Shown: positions 13,201 to 25,217 of the stretch, piece after piece
Position numbering within the stretch: the first letter of the stretch is position 1
Layout of the letters: every line of letters begins with the position of its first letter
Assembly (NCBI GenBank): GCA_036873135.1
Contig: JAPTYO010000010.1
Location: 11,869,134-11,933,133 of the forward strand
Source of the DNA: Clarkia xantiana subsp. parviflora
Lineage: Eukaryota; Streptophyta; Magnoliopsida; Myrtales; Onagraceae
Direction: 5' to 3'
Length of the DNA: 64,000 nucleotides
Translations under genes and position numbers: made by a program
The notes under the pieces: generated by a model
Told to the model about the DNA's origin: nothing
Databases searched by the model: none
What the model saw: the letters and a program-made list of their open reading frames with translations, nothing else

Positions 13201-16200
13201 TGGTGCACCCATGATGCATATTCCGGTAAGTTTTTATATCTAATGGTTTTATTAGATGCAATAAATCCATTAAAGTAGTTGGTAAGTTGATAAGTTGCAT
13301 ATAGTGGTCTATGTATTGCTTATGGTGATCGTATTCTGGATAAGTATTTCTTAAAATTAGGTTTAGCAGAAAGTCCTTTGTGCTTATCATCTGGGTTATG
13401 CTTTTTTTTTCTTCTAATTATTTGTGGGAGCATTTGCTTATCTATATGTTTGCCCAACAGTAATGTACACGGCGAAGAAATAATTGTTGCATTCCTCTTT
13501 ATTTTCGAATGTCTTTATTTTGCTTTATAAATTGAGATTGTTAATTGGATTCATCTTATTGTTTTCCTGTTTCTCTTTACTGTTTGCTTATAAATCCATA
13601 ACTTCATGTCCGAATATGCCAATGCCAACAGGGTTTTACGTACCCAGTTCGTGCACAATTTTTGGAAAATATATTAGAGATGACTAGATATAGATTGACT
13701 TCATACAATCAAATCGATGATTATGGTCAAGAAAAGAGTTGGAAGATGCAGAAACAAGCGGTCAGCAAGAGGAAAAGCACTATTGCTTCTGCTGTTGAGG
13801 TACATCGATAAGTTTTGATTATCTAGTTTCCTTTGTTGGTCATATCGTGTCAGACTATTTATATGCGTTGTTTGCCAAATAGGATGTACTTGAGTCAGCG
13901 GACTTCAGGCAGTATAGTCCTCATACACGGGAATCTTTAGCCTCTTGGAACCCAGACTCAATTGGATTTAACCTAATAGAACAAGTCCTTTGCCACATCA
14001 TAAGAAACGAAAGGCCTGGTGCTGTTTTGGTTTTTATGACTGGTTGGGATGACATAAACTCGTTGAAAGATCAGCTCCAGTCTCATCCATTGTTGGGTGA
14101 TCCGAGTAAAGTATTGCTGTTGGCATGCCATGGTTCAATGGCTAGTGCAGAACAGGTAATATGCCGTTTACTCATAAACTGTATTCAAACGTTTTACATA
14201 TGATAATTTGATTAAATAGCTCTCCAATGGATTCCCTTTAATTTTTTCATTGTAAAGGATTTGTACTTTGCAGCTGTTTGTACTAGCAAAATTTGATTAA
14301 GAGTTAAGAACCTAAAAACAATGCCAACTATAGGTCCTGTTGCTAATTGTTATCTCAGATTTAAATTGTTGATAATCAATGTCCTAACTATCAGATTGGT
14401 TGATTAACATTTTTTCTTCTAAAATTGACGAAACAAAAACATGTTTTTGAAGCATCAAATAAGCCTAAATCATGAGCCACAAATCTAATACTTCATAAAA
14501 GTGGAAAACATGTTTTTGTTGCTAAAACGTCAATTTTAACGCCAAAATCAGTTGAAAAAAGTGGAAAGCAACAAATCTCATAGTTGGGACACCGAATATC
14601 TACATTTTAAATCTAGGACAGCGATTAGCAACATGGCCTATAGTTGGGACTGGTTTTAGGTTCTTAACCCTTTAATTGAACTCGTAATCTTTTTAAACTA
14701 CAGTGTTGACAGTCAAACACATGAATCGATAGCTTGAAATTGTTATTTCGAACCACTTTATCTTTCTACACATGATTCCCGGTATTAAGTGGGGAATACT
14801 GTAATAGGAACTATAGATGAAAGTTGGAACTTGGGATTCAAACTAGTATTAAATTCTTTCTTGTTAGTAGCAGGATTTTCATACTTATTTAAAAAAAATG
14901 TATCCCAAAATGAAAAAATCTCATTAATTTTTTTCATTGGCTGATAATATTTTGCAGAGGCTCATATTTGATAAGCCTGAAGATGGAATAAGGAAGATTG
15001 TTCTAGCCACTAACATGGCTGAGACCAGTATCACAATTAACGACGTCGTGTTTGTGGTTGATTGTGGCAAAGCGAAGGAGACTTCGTACGATGCACTGAA
15101 TAACACCCCCTGCCTACTCCCTTCATGGATTTCAAAGGCTGCTGCTCGGCAAGTAAGGCAATTTAACGTTGATTGTTTTTGTTATTTACCCATACTTTTC
15201 GTTTTGGTAAATATCATTTCGTTTCTTTGTAAAGCAAAAAAGCTTCAGAAAATTTTAGTATTCCTAGTTTTTTACTAAATTACTAGCTTCCACTCGTGAC
15301 ATGCAGAGAAGAGGAAGAGCTGGTCGAGTCCAGCCCGGGGAGTGCTACCATCTTTATCCGAAATGTGTTTATGAATCTTTTGCTGATTACCAGTTGCCAG
15401 AGCTTTTGAGGACACCACTACAGTCTCTGTGTCTGCAAATAAAAAGTCTGCAACTTGGAAGTATAATGGAATTCCTGTCTAGAGCCTTGCAGCCACCCGA
15501 ACCACTCTCGGTAATGACTCGACTTTTCTCATCATTTTGGTACTAGACATTTGTTCGGATCCTTATGGTAAATTTCCAATGTTGCAGGTGCAAAATGCGG
15601 TCGACTACTTGAAGATCATCGGGGCTTTGGATGAAAATGAAAATTTAACCGCTTTAGGTGCAGTTGATATATTTTCAATATTTTTTTTGGGATTCTTGGT
15701 CTGCTGTTTCTTATCCCTAATCCGTTCTCAGGCAAAAACCTATCCACGCTTCCCGTTGAGCCCAAACTCGGGAAAATGCTCATACTAGGTGCAATTTTCA
15801 ACTGTCTTGACCCAATTCTGACAATTGTTGCCGGTCTCAGTTCCAGAGACCCATTCATGATGCCACTTGATAAGAAGGATGTAAGTTTCCGCTTCCCTTT
15901 AACACCTCCATTTATTGTTACTCAAAACTAAAAACAGTCCAACTATAAGCCATGTTTTTAATCTCTGCCTCATATTTAGAATATTGTTTTTCGGTATCCC
16001 AACTATAAGATTTGTTGCTTTCCACTTTTTTCGACTGGTTTTGGCATTAAAATTACCGTTTTAAGCAACAAAAACATGTTGTGTTCCACTTTTCCGAAGT
16101 ATCAGACTTGTTGCTCATGTTTTAGGGTTATTTGATGCTTGAAAAACATGTTATTGTTTCTTCATTTTTTAGAGAAAAAAGTTAAATCAACTAATTTAAT

Positions 16201-18657
16201 AGTTAGGACACCGTAAATCAACATTTTAAATCTGGTACAGCGATTAACAACATGGTATATAGTTGAGACTGTTTTTAGGTTCTATGTATAAAAAATTAAC
16301 GCTAATTTATTCTTTAATGATGATGAGTTCTAAGAAAGTTGTGTCTTTATTGTAGCATGCTGAATCTGCAAAAGCGCAGTTTGCTGGTCGCAACTACAGT
16401 GACCATCTTGCGGTTGTCCGTGCTTATGAAGGGTGGAAAGATGCTGAAAGACAGAGAGGTGGTCACGAATACTGCTGGAGAAATTTCCTCTCCCCTCAGA
16501 CAATGAGAGCGATTGACTCACTTCGGAAGCAATTCTATTTTCTGATCAAGGATGCAGGACTCATTAATAATGAGATAGAAAGTTCAGTCTCCTTGAACCA
16601 CGATGAACATCTTGTTCGTGCAATCGTATGTGCTGGTTTGTTCCCAGGAGTATGTTCTGTTGTGGTGAGTTCTTGCATCTCGCTGCTTTTCTTCTATTGT
16701 CTCAATTTCTTTCTGTCAATGAGCCTTCATACTAAAAACCCACTTATCTTTGTTATAGCTTGCTCATATTTGGTTCACGAAAATTCTAATGCATGTGAAA
16801 CTTAGTGCGGAAATGGAAAAAAGTAACCTTTTTAGGAAAGAAGTAACGAAATTAACACGCTTTTTTCTCAATAGTGTTCCATTTTCTCGCAAAGTTTCCC
16901 GCTTTTTAGTATGAAATTCATGGACTAGCCTTTCTATTTTAAAGTAGCACATTTGGATCTTTCCGGCTCGTATGTTACGGGAATCGCAGCTCATTCTTAA
17001 ACAAATTTTATGTGCAGAACAAGGAAAGGTCAATTATTTTGAAGACGATGGAGGACGGTCAAGTGCTCCTGTACTCGGTGGGTTTTTCCTTCACAAGTTA
17101 CCATTTTTAGTTTCCAGAAGATTAAGGAAGATTCAAAATTTGTTTTTTACGCTATCTAACTTGACGATGTTCATAACTGAACAGAGCTCTGTTAATGGTG
17201 CTGTACCCAAAATTCCGTATCCCTGGTTAGTTTTCAACGAGAAGGTGAAAGTGAATTCAGTCTTTCTCCGGGACTCGACAGGAATATCTGATTCAGCACT
17301 TCTCTTGTTTGGAGGAGAAGTTTCTCAGGGCGGACTTGTAAGCCCGAACCTAATAAATCTTATCCAACACGCGACATCTTTTTCACCGCTTACTACTAAT
17401 GGGATCGCATTGTGTTGCATTTTTGTAGGATGGCCACCTAAAGATGTTAGGAGGGTATCTGGAATTCTTCATGCAACCCGAATTGGGAGATACATATCTA
17501 AGATTGAAACAAGAACTCGGAGAGCTCGTTCAGAACAAAGTAAGCATTTTTTCTTGTTTGCTCTTAACAATGCAAGTACACTTTTTTTTTTTTTTTTTTT
17601 TTGCACGGGGTGTTCTAGGTGCTAGTCCTTAGAATAATGGTTAAGAGCCTAAAAAGTAAGAACAGTACCAACTATAGGCCATGTTGCTAATCACGGTCCC
17701 AGATTTAAAATGCTGATATTCGGCGTCCCAATTATCAGATTTGTTGATTTTCAATTTTTTTTCCTCCTAAAATTGACGGAACAAAAACAAGTTTTTAAGC
17801 ATCAAATAAACCAAAACCATGAGCAACAAATCTAATACTTCTAAAAAGTGGAAAACTTATTTGTATTGCTTAAAATGTCAATTTTAACATCGTGATCAGT
17901 CAAAAAGAGGGAAAAGCCACAAATCTGATAATTGGGACACCAAATGTTAATATTTTAAATTTGGGATATCGATTAGCAACATGGTTTATATTGAGAGTGA
18001 TTTTAGGTTCTTTACCCTTAGAATAATCCCGCTCAGAACGTTGGCTATTTAGAATTTTCCATTCCCATGGATAAATCCGAGACTTCTAGTTAAAGGACAC
18101 AAAGTGCTGAATAGTTATGGCTAGTTAGTGCAAGTATATTGTGATGGTGATGAATTAATGATATTGGTTTGGTGCAGCTTTTGAACCCTAAATTGGACAT
18201 TCAAAGCCAGAAAGACCTTCTAACAGCCGTACGACTGCTAATCTCAGAAGATCGTTGTGAGGGTAGATTCGTGTTTGGTCGCCAAACATCAAAGAAAGCT
18301 GCAAAATTAGAAACTTCGGCTAACAAGTTAATGATTGGATCCGGGGAGGTCAACAATGCGAAGAACGAGTTGCAGACGTTGCTCCAGAGAGCAAGACACG
18401 ACGCCCCGACTTACAAGACAAGGCAGCTGAAGAACAATATGTTCCGGTCCACTGTGTTCTTTAATGGTCTCGACTTTGCAGGACAACCTAGCAGCAGCAA
18501 GAAGCAAGCCGAGAAAGATGCGGCGTCTCAGGCATTGTTGTGGCTTAAGGGTGAATCGGATTCACCGTCTGCAGTAACCGATAATGCGTCGATGATCCTA
18601 GGAAAGACGAAAAGGAAGAGAAGTCAAGGCTTTGTTGATTTAACAAGATGGGGTTAG
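10239..18657 (+). CDS. DExH-box ATP-dependent RNA helicase, DExH3-like, 19 exons
   Basis: Exons: 10239-10589, 11356-11510, 11588-11675, 11784-12026, 12135-12230, 12440-12628, 12744-12903, 13095-13225, 13632-13799, 13883-14155, 14958-15152, 15307-15510, 15588-15657, 15732-15880, 16356-16664, 17018-17077, 17185-17337, 17429-17539, 18178-18657. The joined frame is 3585 nt (1194 aa) with every junction in phase. Visible motifs: Walker A GETGCGKT (317-324), DEIH (418-421), SAT (450-452), QRRGRAGR (683-690). A helicase-associated (HA2) and OB-fold region follows. A C-terminal double-stranded-RNA-binding-like segment contains [18 protein letters not shown]. The first 60 residues are Arg/Ser-rich and almost free of acidic residues, suggesting mitochondrial or plastid import. 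Family members (plant DExH3, related to DHX36/DHX9) unwind RNA. Introns 10, 14 and 18 contain MITEs. Confidence 0.95.
14301..14670. mobile_element. GGGTTAA MITE in helicase intron 10
   Basis: The ends are gagttaagaacctaaaaaca and its inverse ggttttaggttcttaaccc. Flanking 9-mers tttgattaa and tttaattga match at 7 of 9 positions, as expected for an aged 9-bp target duplication. The interior is quasi-palindromic. It lies between exons 10 and 11 and leaves both splice sites intact. Confidence 0.75.
15921..16285. mobile_element. GGGTTAA MITE in helicase intron 14, inverted orientation
   Basis: Related to the copies at 14301-14670 and 17638-18017, but the interior matches them as the reverse complement. 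For example, ttgctttccacttttttcga here corresponds to the antisense of the intron-10 copy. The termini are degraded (ctaaaaacagtccaactata and tagttgagactgtttttagg), so the ends are approximate. Confidence 0.65.
17638..18017. mobile_element. GGGTTAA MITE in helicase intron 18 with 9-bp TSD
   Basis: The ends are tggttaagagcct and aggttctttaccc. They are flanked by a perfect TTAGAATAA on each side (17629-17637 and 18018-18026), a 9-bp target duplication typical of Mutator-like elements. The interior runs in the same orientation as the intron-10 copy. A poly-T tract (about 17582-17602) lies just upstream. Confidence 0.8.
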
Positions 18658-19024
18658 TTTCTGATCAGACACCAACATCATAGGATTCAGTTTTCCGGAG
18701 GAATTCAGGGTTTTAGGGTTTAGGGTTCATGGCATGGCGGCGGTAGCTAGTATCGGTTGTACATTGTTATACCTTAGTGCGTATACGTGATTGTCCATGT
18801 CGAGCTACGGCTCGGATTCTAGACGTGGAACAATAAAGGATATGGCATTTGTACATTTATTGTCTTGGCCTGAACTCGACTTGAAGTTTGCTCAAATTCA
18901 ACTCTAGTGGAAAATTTGATAAGGCTCGCGAGTAAGTGTGAAGTATAACCAAACTCGATCTCGTCTCGGTCAAATAAAGAGACCGAACCGGAATTTTTTA
19001 AGTCAACTTTGAGTATTGTTAGAG
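18658..19024. other. 3'UTR of helicase gene and hAT-like remnant
   Basis: The sequence after the stop contains a telomere-like stretch, ttttagggtttagggtt, around 18710, and probable polyadenylation region near 18835 (aataaagg). From about 18870 the ctcgac/gagttt motifs resemble the GAGTCGAG hAT-like family, now interrupted by the foldback element at 19034-19864. Confidence 0.45.
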
Positions 19025-19033
19025 TTGATTTTG

Positions 19034-19864
19034 GGGTTAAGAACCTATGAAAGATCTGAACTATCACTCATGTTAACGGGAGAGGTCTGAAATTTAAAAA
19101 GTTAATAACAGAGGTCTGAAATTTCTGTTTTGTTGATAACAGCGGTCTCCGTTAGTTTTTTCCGTTAAAACTAATGGAAGTTGGTCACATGCTTGGCATG
19201 TGACCGGAAATTAAATAAAATTCCAAAAATGCCCTTCTATCAAGTGTGCCCCTCACATGCATGTAGTGAAAAGACCAAAATGCCCTTGAAGCCACCACGG
19301 TACTCCGGCGACCACCGCCGTACTCCGGCGACCACCACCAAGGCTCCGATTGGGCTCCGATCGGAGCCACCGGCCCCGATTGAGCTCCGATCGGAGCCAC
19401 CGGCCCCGATTGGACTCCGATCGGGGCCAAAAAAGCTCCGATCGGAGCTTTTTGGCCCCGATCGGAACTTTTTGGCCCCGATCGGAGCTTTTTTGCCGAG
19501 GTGGTGGCCGGAGTCGGGTCGCCGGAGCCGAGGTGGTGGTCGTCGGAGTCGAGGTGGTGGTGGCCGGAGTCGGGTGGTGGTGGCCGGAGTCGGGTGGTGG
19601 TGGCCAGAGTTGGGTGGTTTTAATTTGACTTTAGATGTAAAATTGTCATTTCACATTTTCTTAAATAAGATATTAAATAAAACAAAATATTAAAGGGGCA
19701 AAAATGTCATTTCACACAATTCTGTTAAATTTAACCCTAAAAATGGACGGAAAATCTCAAATCAACAAAATTGAAATTTCAGACATCTGTTATTAACTTT
19801 TTAAATTTCAGACATCTCCCGTTAACATAAGTGATAGTTCAGACCTTTCATAGGTTCTTAACCC
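19034..19864. mobile_element. GGGTTAA foldback element with perfect 9-bp TSD, copy B
   Basis: The element begins gggttaagaacctatgaaag and ends with its inverse ctttcataggttcttaaccc. It is flanked by TTGATTTTG at 19025-19033 and 19865-19873, a perfect 9-bp duplication that points to Mutator-type transposition. The arms (about 200 bp) carry repeated gaggtctgaaattt motifs. The centre (about 19295-19615) is a GC-rich minisatellite of ctccgatcggagccaccgg and ggtggtggccggagtcgg units. The first 14 bases of the terminus are identical to those of the MITEs in the helicase introns. No transposase is present. Confidence 0.88.
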
Positions 19865-19873
19865 TTGATTTTG

Positions 19874-20855
19874 AGTAGGTTACGAGTAGCTTGACTTTTT
19901 AACGGAATAATTGTACCAACTTGTTTATAAAATGTTGTAATCATACATTCCATTCAAAGTTGCTATTACATTTATTTTTTTAAATTAATTTAATATACTT
20001 TATTAAATGTTTCAATTAAGATGTCAATACTTTTATAACAGTTACATATTAACTCCGACTCTATTGTTTAAAATTAATTGAATAATTTTTTAAATACCTT
20101 TTAATTAAGGTATGGGAATTTTTACATCTGCTATATATGTTCCAACTAGACCCGCCTTAACCATGTAAATAAGGTAGCAAGTTTAGTATTTTATCATTTA
20201 TAATTAGAGGTTTATATTTAAAACAGCTAAACTTTGGAAATTGAAAAATATTTATAACTTGCACTTTATTTTTTACGAAGTAACATGTTGCAAGATGTGA
20301 TTATTTTAAATATGAATTGAACATGTTACGACTTTGACCTGAAAATTCTATGACACTCCGAAAAAGAAAAATTAAAAAAAATTGGAGCCTCTCCACTACT
20401 TCGCCACTACTCTTCCTCTGCTGATTAATTTTGTATTTTAATTTCCTTCGTGACATAACATGATGTGTGTATCTACATATTCTATTTCCATGAAAAGATT
20501 CACCTTTGTATTTTATTATTAATTATATATATATTCACTAATCTTCATCGAATGGGTTTCGTCTTTCAATCTTAAGAGTAGAATAATATCTAACCACGAT
20601 ATTTAATTAATTGAATGTGACTAAAAATGAATTCGGTTTTAATTCAATTTGATTTTTTAGCTATTAAATTAATCACATTGAGATCTGTATAAAAAAAAAT
20701 ATTTTTATTTATTAAAATTTGATGCATCCTCTCTCTCTTATGATCTAATGTTTAGAAATCGATTGAATTACAGTTAACTCCATTTTAGCCAAATCTCTAA
20801 TTAATATGAGGTATTAATTTATATTTGTTGTAGTTGCTGATGAACAAAAATAGTA
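19874..20855. other. AT-rich intergenic region upstream of GT61 gene
   Basis: No gene is visible. The first part continues the old ctcgac-type repeat interrupted by the foldback element; the remainder is AT-rich single-copy-looking DNA leading to the promoter at about 20860. Confidence 0.45.
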
Positions 20856-20862
20856 TAGAGAG

Positions 20863-20869
20863 TATAAAA
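20863..20869 (+). promoter_or_regulatory. TATA box of the GT61 gene
   Basis: TATAAAA lies 88 bp upstream of the chosen ATG at 20957 and is the best TATA match in the region. The distance leaves room for a short 5'UTR. Confidence 0.55.
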
Positions 20870-20956
20870 CCCTTTTTGGCACCTATAGATCCAGAAGAGA
20901 GGTTCTTCATCAAGAAATGTGAATAATTTTTGTTCTTGTACCAATCGATCAACGAA

Positions 20957-23949
20957 ATGGCGATCGTCGGTCGGAGTTTCAGCAAAACGGATCGGACCAG
21001 GTTCCGGAATGGAGCAATCATGTTGATCTTCCTCATCGCGTTGAGCTTTTCTTCCATGCTCAAGCCTTACTTAGGGCTTCTGTCTTTCTGTAAGTTGTTC
21101 ATTTGCTTCCCCTTTATGCATAATGTGGTTTGCCTTTGATGATTCCAATAATATATGATGGGTTAAGAACGTATAATTTTTTTTTAAATTTTACTAATGT
21201 TGAAATTTGGTGTCTGATGTTAAAATTGAATGTCCTTGATTTCGTTTTTGTTGAAATTTGGTGTCTTGGTGTGATTATTTTAGAGAAGTCAATCCCGACG
21301 AAACCGACTGTCAAATTGGACCTCACATACACGCTCCATTCTCGTCAGCTTGACAGAACCATCGCCTAAGAAGCTAGTAACATCCGCGCAAGTATATCCC
21401 GCTCCGTTGTCGTTTGAAATTGCTTCAGCCACTCTATTGGAAACCTTTTCTTTTGGATGTTCAAGTTTTGGGGGAAATTTGGCGACTTGTGAAAAGTAAA
21501 GAGTGATGGATTATGAGTGGGTTAATGAAAATGATTGAAGGAATGGGAAAATACGCGCGGATACACTAAATTTCAACAAAAATGAAATATGAGACTGCCC
21601 ATTTAAACATTTCATACTTCAGACACCAAATCGCTCCAACAGAGTGGCGTGGAACAATTTTCAGCGATAACGGAGCGGGATTACTCGCTCGGATGTTGCC
21701 AGCTTCTTAGGTGACGAAAATGAAGCGTGCATCGAAGGTTGAATTTGACAGTCGGTTTCGTCGAGATTTGTTTTGCTAAGTAATCACAACCAAATTTCAA
21801 CAAAAATAAAACCTGAGACACTTCATTTTAACTAAATTTCAATATCGGTAAAACTTGAAACAATTTATAAATTTTTACCCATATAATAATGCGAATAAAA
21901 CTAATTACTCTTTCGAAAGATCAATAATGTGTTGTTTTCTTCCCAGTGGATTTGCGGTTGTCAGCCGGAGATGACAAAAAATTACTTGTGATTCAAGAAA
22001 AAATTCCTTCCTATAAACAAGAAGACACTTTAGAAGGTATATGTATAACTCCATTTTCAATTTTTTTTGCCATTTTATCCAAAAACTGTCTTACTATCTT
22101 AAAATCTTGCTTTTTTAGGTAACCTAAATGCATCAGCAAAATTGGAGCCTATTTGCAGAATAGATAAGACGTCAAATTACTGCATGGTAAATAATAATGA
22201 TATTCGAGTACATGCAAATTCCTCAACAATCATCTTCATACCGTTCACTCAACTCAATAGTTCCTGGACCATAAAGCCCTACGTTCGGAAAAACGACAAA
22301 AGAGCAATTCACAATGTCCGTGAATGGACCATTTTGCCCTCGACCAATCGAACCCCGCCTCAGTGCACACAAACCCACACCGTCCCCGCCGTGCTTTTCT
22401 CCACCGCTGGGTATTCCGGGAATAACTTCCACGCATTCAGCGACATCATAATCCCGTTGTTCATCACCTCAAGGAAATTCAGTGGCGAGGTTAAGTTCCT
22501 CGTCGCCGACAACAACAGGAACCCTAATTGGATCAAGAAGTTCGGTGCCGTATTGGAGAACCTGTCGCGCTACGAGATCATCGATATCGATTCGGAACAG
22601 GAAATCGTCCACTGCTTCCCGGGAATCATCGTCGGTCTTGAGCATCATAGACCGCTCATCATCGATCCGGCGAGATCCGACTATTCCATGAAGGACTTCA
22701 AGGCGTTTCTTCGAAATTCCTATTCGTTGAAAAGGACTAACGCGATCACGGTATACTTACTACAACAACTTCATTTAATTGTTTGTGAGCTTTTTTTTTT
22801 CTTTAGCCTTGCAGTAAGTAAAAAAGTTAAATCATGCTTTTAGCGCTATTATCTAAAGAATTTAGATCAATTAGTCAAGTGATTAGTCTTAACTTTTATA
22901 TAAGAGTGCCCAAACTTGAATCTCCACAGCGCCAAATTAAGCTAACTCATTATTTAAAAGAGTGTGCATGTTGACCGAATTAAGCCCCTTATTTAAAAAG
23001 TGTTTCCCGTGATGTAGAACAGTTGATTAAGTAGTTAGTCCTAACTTTTACAGTCATCAGTAGGGTAGCTTCTAGCTTGTCGGGTTAATCTTGATTCACT
23101 TAATTAGTTAGAGGCTCATCATACACTCAGCACTCCGTTAGAGCTCGTGCCTGACTTATCACCTAACCTAAGAGACCATATCTAAGACAACCCCACCTAG
23201 ATGAGCCTCATGGCTCAATATGACCAATCAATACTCTGAATCGATTATGACTCAATTGGTTGAGCCAAAAGGCTCGCCCCTCCGCAAGAAATTTAAAAAT
23301 TCTATACAAAATTTTGATATTTATAAAAATTATTCAAACTTAAAAAATAAATCTCTTAAACCTTCCAACATATTATTTCATTTACAAATATCGTCACAAA
23401 TTGCTAATTTTCTTATAGTATGAAAATGGAGTCAATAACCAGCCTCGACTCCTAATCGTGGCTCGGAAACGCACCCGAGCTTTTCTCAACACCGAAGAAA
23501 TCAAATCAATGGCCGAAACATTAGGGTTCGAGGTAGTTGTGGCGGATGCGGAGCAAAACACGACGAAAACCGCAAATATCGTGAACTCGTGCGACGTGAT
23601 GATGGGCGTTCACGGCGCGGGACTCACGAACATGGTGTTCCTCCCGGAAGGCGCGGTTTTTATCCAGATTATTCCGTTAGGGAGGATGGAATGGCATGGA
23701 AAGGTTTGTTTTGGGGACCCTGCCATGAAAATGAACCTACGATACATAGAGTATAGGATTGGTGAGAAAGAGAGCTCACTCGTAGGGCAGTATCCTATGG
23801 ACGACGTCGTTTTTAAGGATCCACATGCGTTTACTAAGGGTAACTGGGGTGTCTTTAAGTCCGTTTATTTGGAGAAGCAGAATGTTGAGCTTGATTTGGA
23901 TAGGTTTAGAGGGACCTTGCTGAAAGCCATGGAGCTTCTGCATGCTTAA
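20957..23949 (+). CDS. Glycosyltransferase family 61 protein, 4 exons
   Basis: Exons are 20957-21089, 21947-22036, 22119-22750 and 23419-23949, all GT/AG and in phase (1386 nt, 461 aa). Residues about 19-44 form an N-terminal membrane anchor, so the protein is probably a type II Golgi protein. The remainder is a GT61 (DUF563) domain. The family signature GVHGAGLTN is at 348-356, after a conserved RKRTRAF stretch at 301-307. The C-terminal VYLEKQNVELDLDRFR is also typical. Plant members include xylan arabinosyl- and xylosyltransferases; databases often label them EGF-domain O-GlcNAc transferase-like. The exact donor and acceptor cannot be told from sequence. The 857-bp intron 1 holds a foldback element. 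A TRIM-like element starts about 90 bp after the stop. Confidence 0.92.
21160..21880. mobile_element. Foldback (GGGTTAA-type) element in GT61 intron 1
   Basis: It begins gggttaagaacgtataattt and ends aaatttttaccc. The long arms are inverted copies: gaaatttggtgtct and cgacgaaaccgactgtcaaa on the left have counterparts agacaccaaat and tttgacagtcggtttcgtcg on the right. Flanking 9-mers match poorly, so the target duplication is uncertain. It nearly fills intron 1. Confidence 0.65.
22751..23418 (+). other. Intron 3 of the GT61 gene
   Basis: A 668-bp intron with gtatac donor and tcttatag acceptor. An alternative acceptor eight codons downstream (aataaccag at 23442) would also keep frame. The intron contains degraded repeat-like text (ggctca/tgagcc motifs) but no clear element ends. 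Confidence 0.5.
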
Positions 23950-24042
23950 TTTAATCAAACTACATATGTAATTATATAACTTAAATCTATTATTTGACAA
24001 ATTTATAAGGTTTCCAAGTGTACTATAGTGTAATGGGATAGA

Positions 24043-25217
24043 TATAGAAGAATGAGAATTGTATTATTAATCTTATTTAGGGTTGAGTACATGTACCTAT
24101 ATATATAGATACAAGACTATATCTATAGCAATATAATAAGAAATATAATCTGATTATATACTAAGAATATATCTATTCATAATTAGATATATTTAAATAT
24201 AATAAGATATATTTATCTCTAATATATCTTATTCCCTTATACGCCCCCGCAAGACGGACGTTCTGACAAGAATGGCCGATCTTGATACGAAGAATATTAA
24301 TGAATGCCCTAATAGTCCAGTCTTCATCGGAGGATGCCCGAAGAGGTCCAATCGGCAACGGCGGAAGCCCGGAGATGTCCAGTCGGCAACGGCGGAAGCC
24401 CGGAGATGTCTAGTCGGCAACGGCGAAAGCCCGGAGATGCCCAGTCGGCACGGCGGTAGCCCGGATATGTCCAGTCGGCACGACGGTAGCCCGGAGGTCC
24501 AGCCGGCAATGGCGGAAGCCCAGAGAGGTCCAGTCGGCAATGGCGGAGACCCGGAGAAGTCCAGTCGGTCAGGATGCTGCTGGTCACGATGTTCACGTTG
24601 GTGAACGATAAGCAAACGACGGAGGTAAATTTGCTCGTTGGAGCAAACCTCTTAATTCCAACAAAAAGGCAGCAAAAAGACAGCAAGTCTCAATCAGAAA
24701 GCTTGAAGCTAGTCACGGAGCCACGGAAGAGTCCTCAGGTGTAGCGATCAGATACTTTCGCTCGTTGGAGCTAGTAGGATCGAGGATGCTGGTAGATAGA
24801 AATACCGCCATGAGCATGGGCCGATAAAAAAAAAAAAGATTACGCTCGTTGGAGCGGGTACCAAAAGATCGGTGCAGAAATCGTCGATACGGAAGCAGGG
24901 ATTTATTGTCTTAACATCTTCATAGTTGACGGCGGTGCCGACCGCCCCTGAACAGCGGCGATGGTGGGCGACGACTTGTAAGTTGTACTCGTTGGAGTTA
25001 GAAAGGCTCTGATACCATATAGAAGAATGAGAATTGTATTATTGATCTTATTTAGGGTTGAGTACAAGTACCTATATATATAGATACAATACTATATCTA
25101 TAGCAATATAATAAGAAACATAATCTGATTATATACTAAGAATATATCTATTCATAATCTAGATATATTTAAATATAATAAGATATATTTATCTCTAATA
25201 TATCTTATTCCCTTATA
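24043..25217 (-). mobile_element. Small TRIM-like LTR element, minus orientation
   Basis: Two direct repeats of about 200 bp (24043-24241 and 25018-25217) start tatagaagaatgagaattg and end attcccttata. Just inside the right repeat, gctctgatacca (25006-25017) is the reverse complement of the initiator-Met tRNA primer-binding site TGGTATCAGAGC. Just inside the left repeat is a C-rich tract that reads GCGGGGGCG on the minus strand, a polypurine tract. So the element runs on the minus strand. The LTRs have TA..TA ends, a known non-canonical type. The 776-bp interior has no gag or pol. No perfect target duplication was found. Confidence 0.8.
24343..24575. repeat. About 30-bp minisatellite inside the TRIM-like element
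   Basis: About eight imperfect copies of a unit like ccagtcggcaacggcggaag followed by cccggagatgt. It is GC-rich within AT-rich surroundings. Downstream, CTCGTTGGAG recurs four times between 24630 and 25000. Confidence 0.8.

Noticed and set aside
18706..18728. Telomere-like tttagggtttaggg
   Set aside because: Only about two TTTAGGG units in a gene's 3'UTR; too short for an interstitial telomere.
19181..19693. A 170-codon open frame on the plus strand
   Set aside because: It runs across the arms and GC-rich minisatellite of foldback copy B and has no protein-like composition outside the repeat.
24229..24686. Overlapping 110-128 codon frames on both strands
   Set aside because: Generated by the 30-bp minisatellite of the TRIM-like element.
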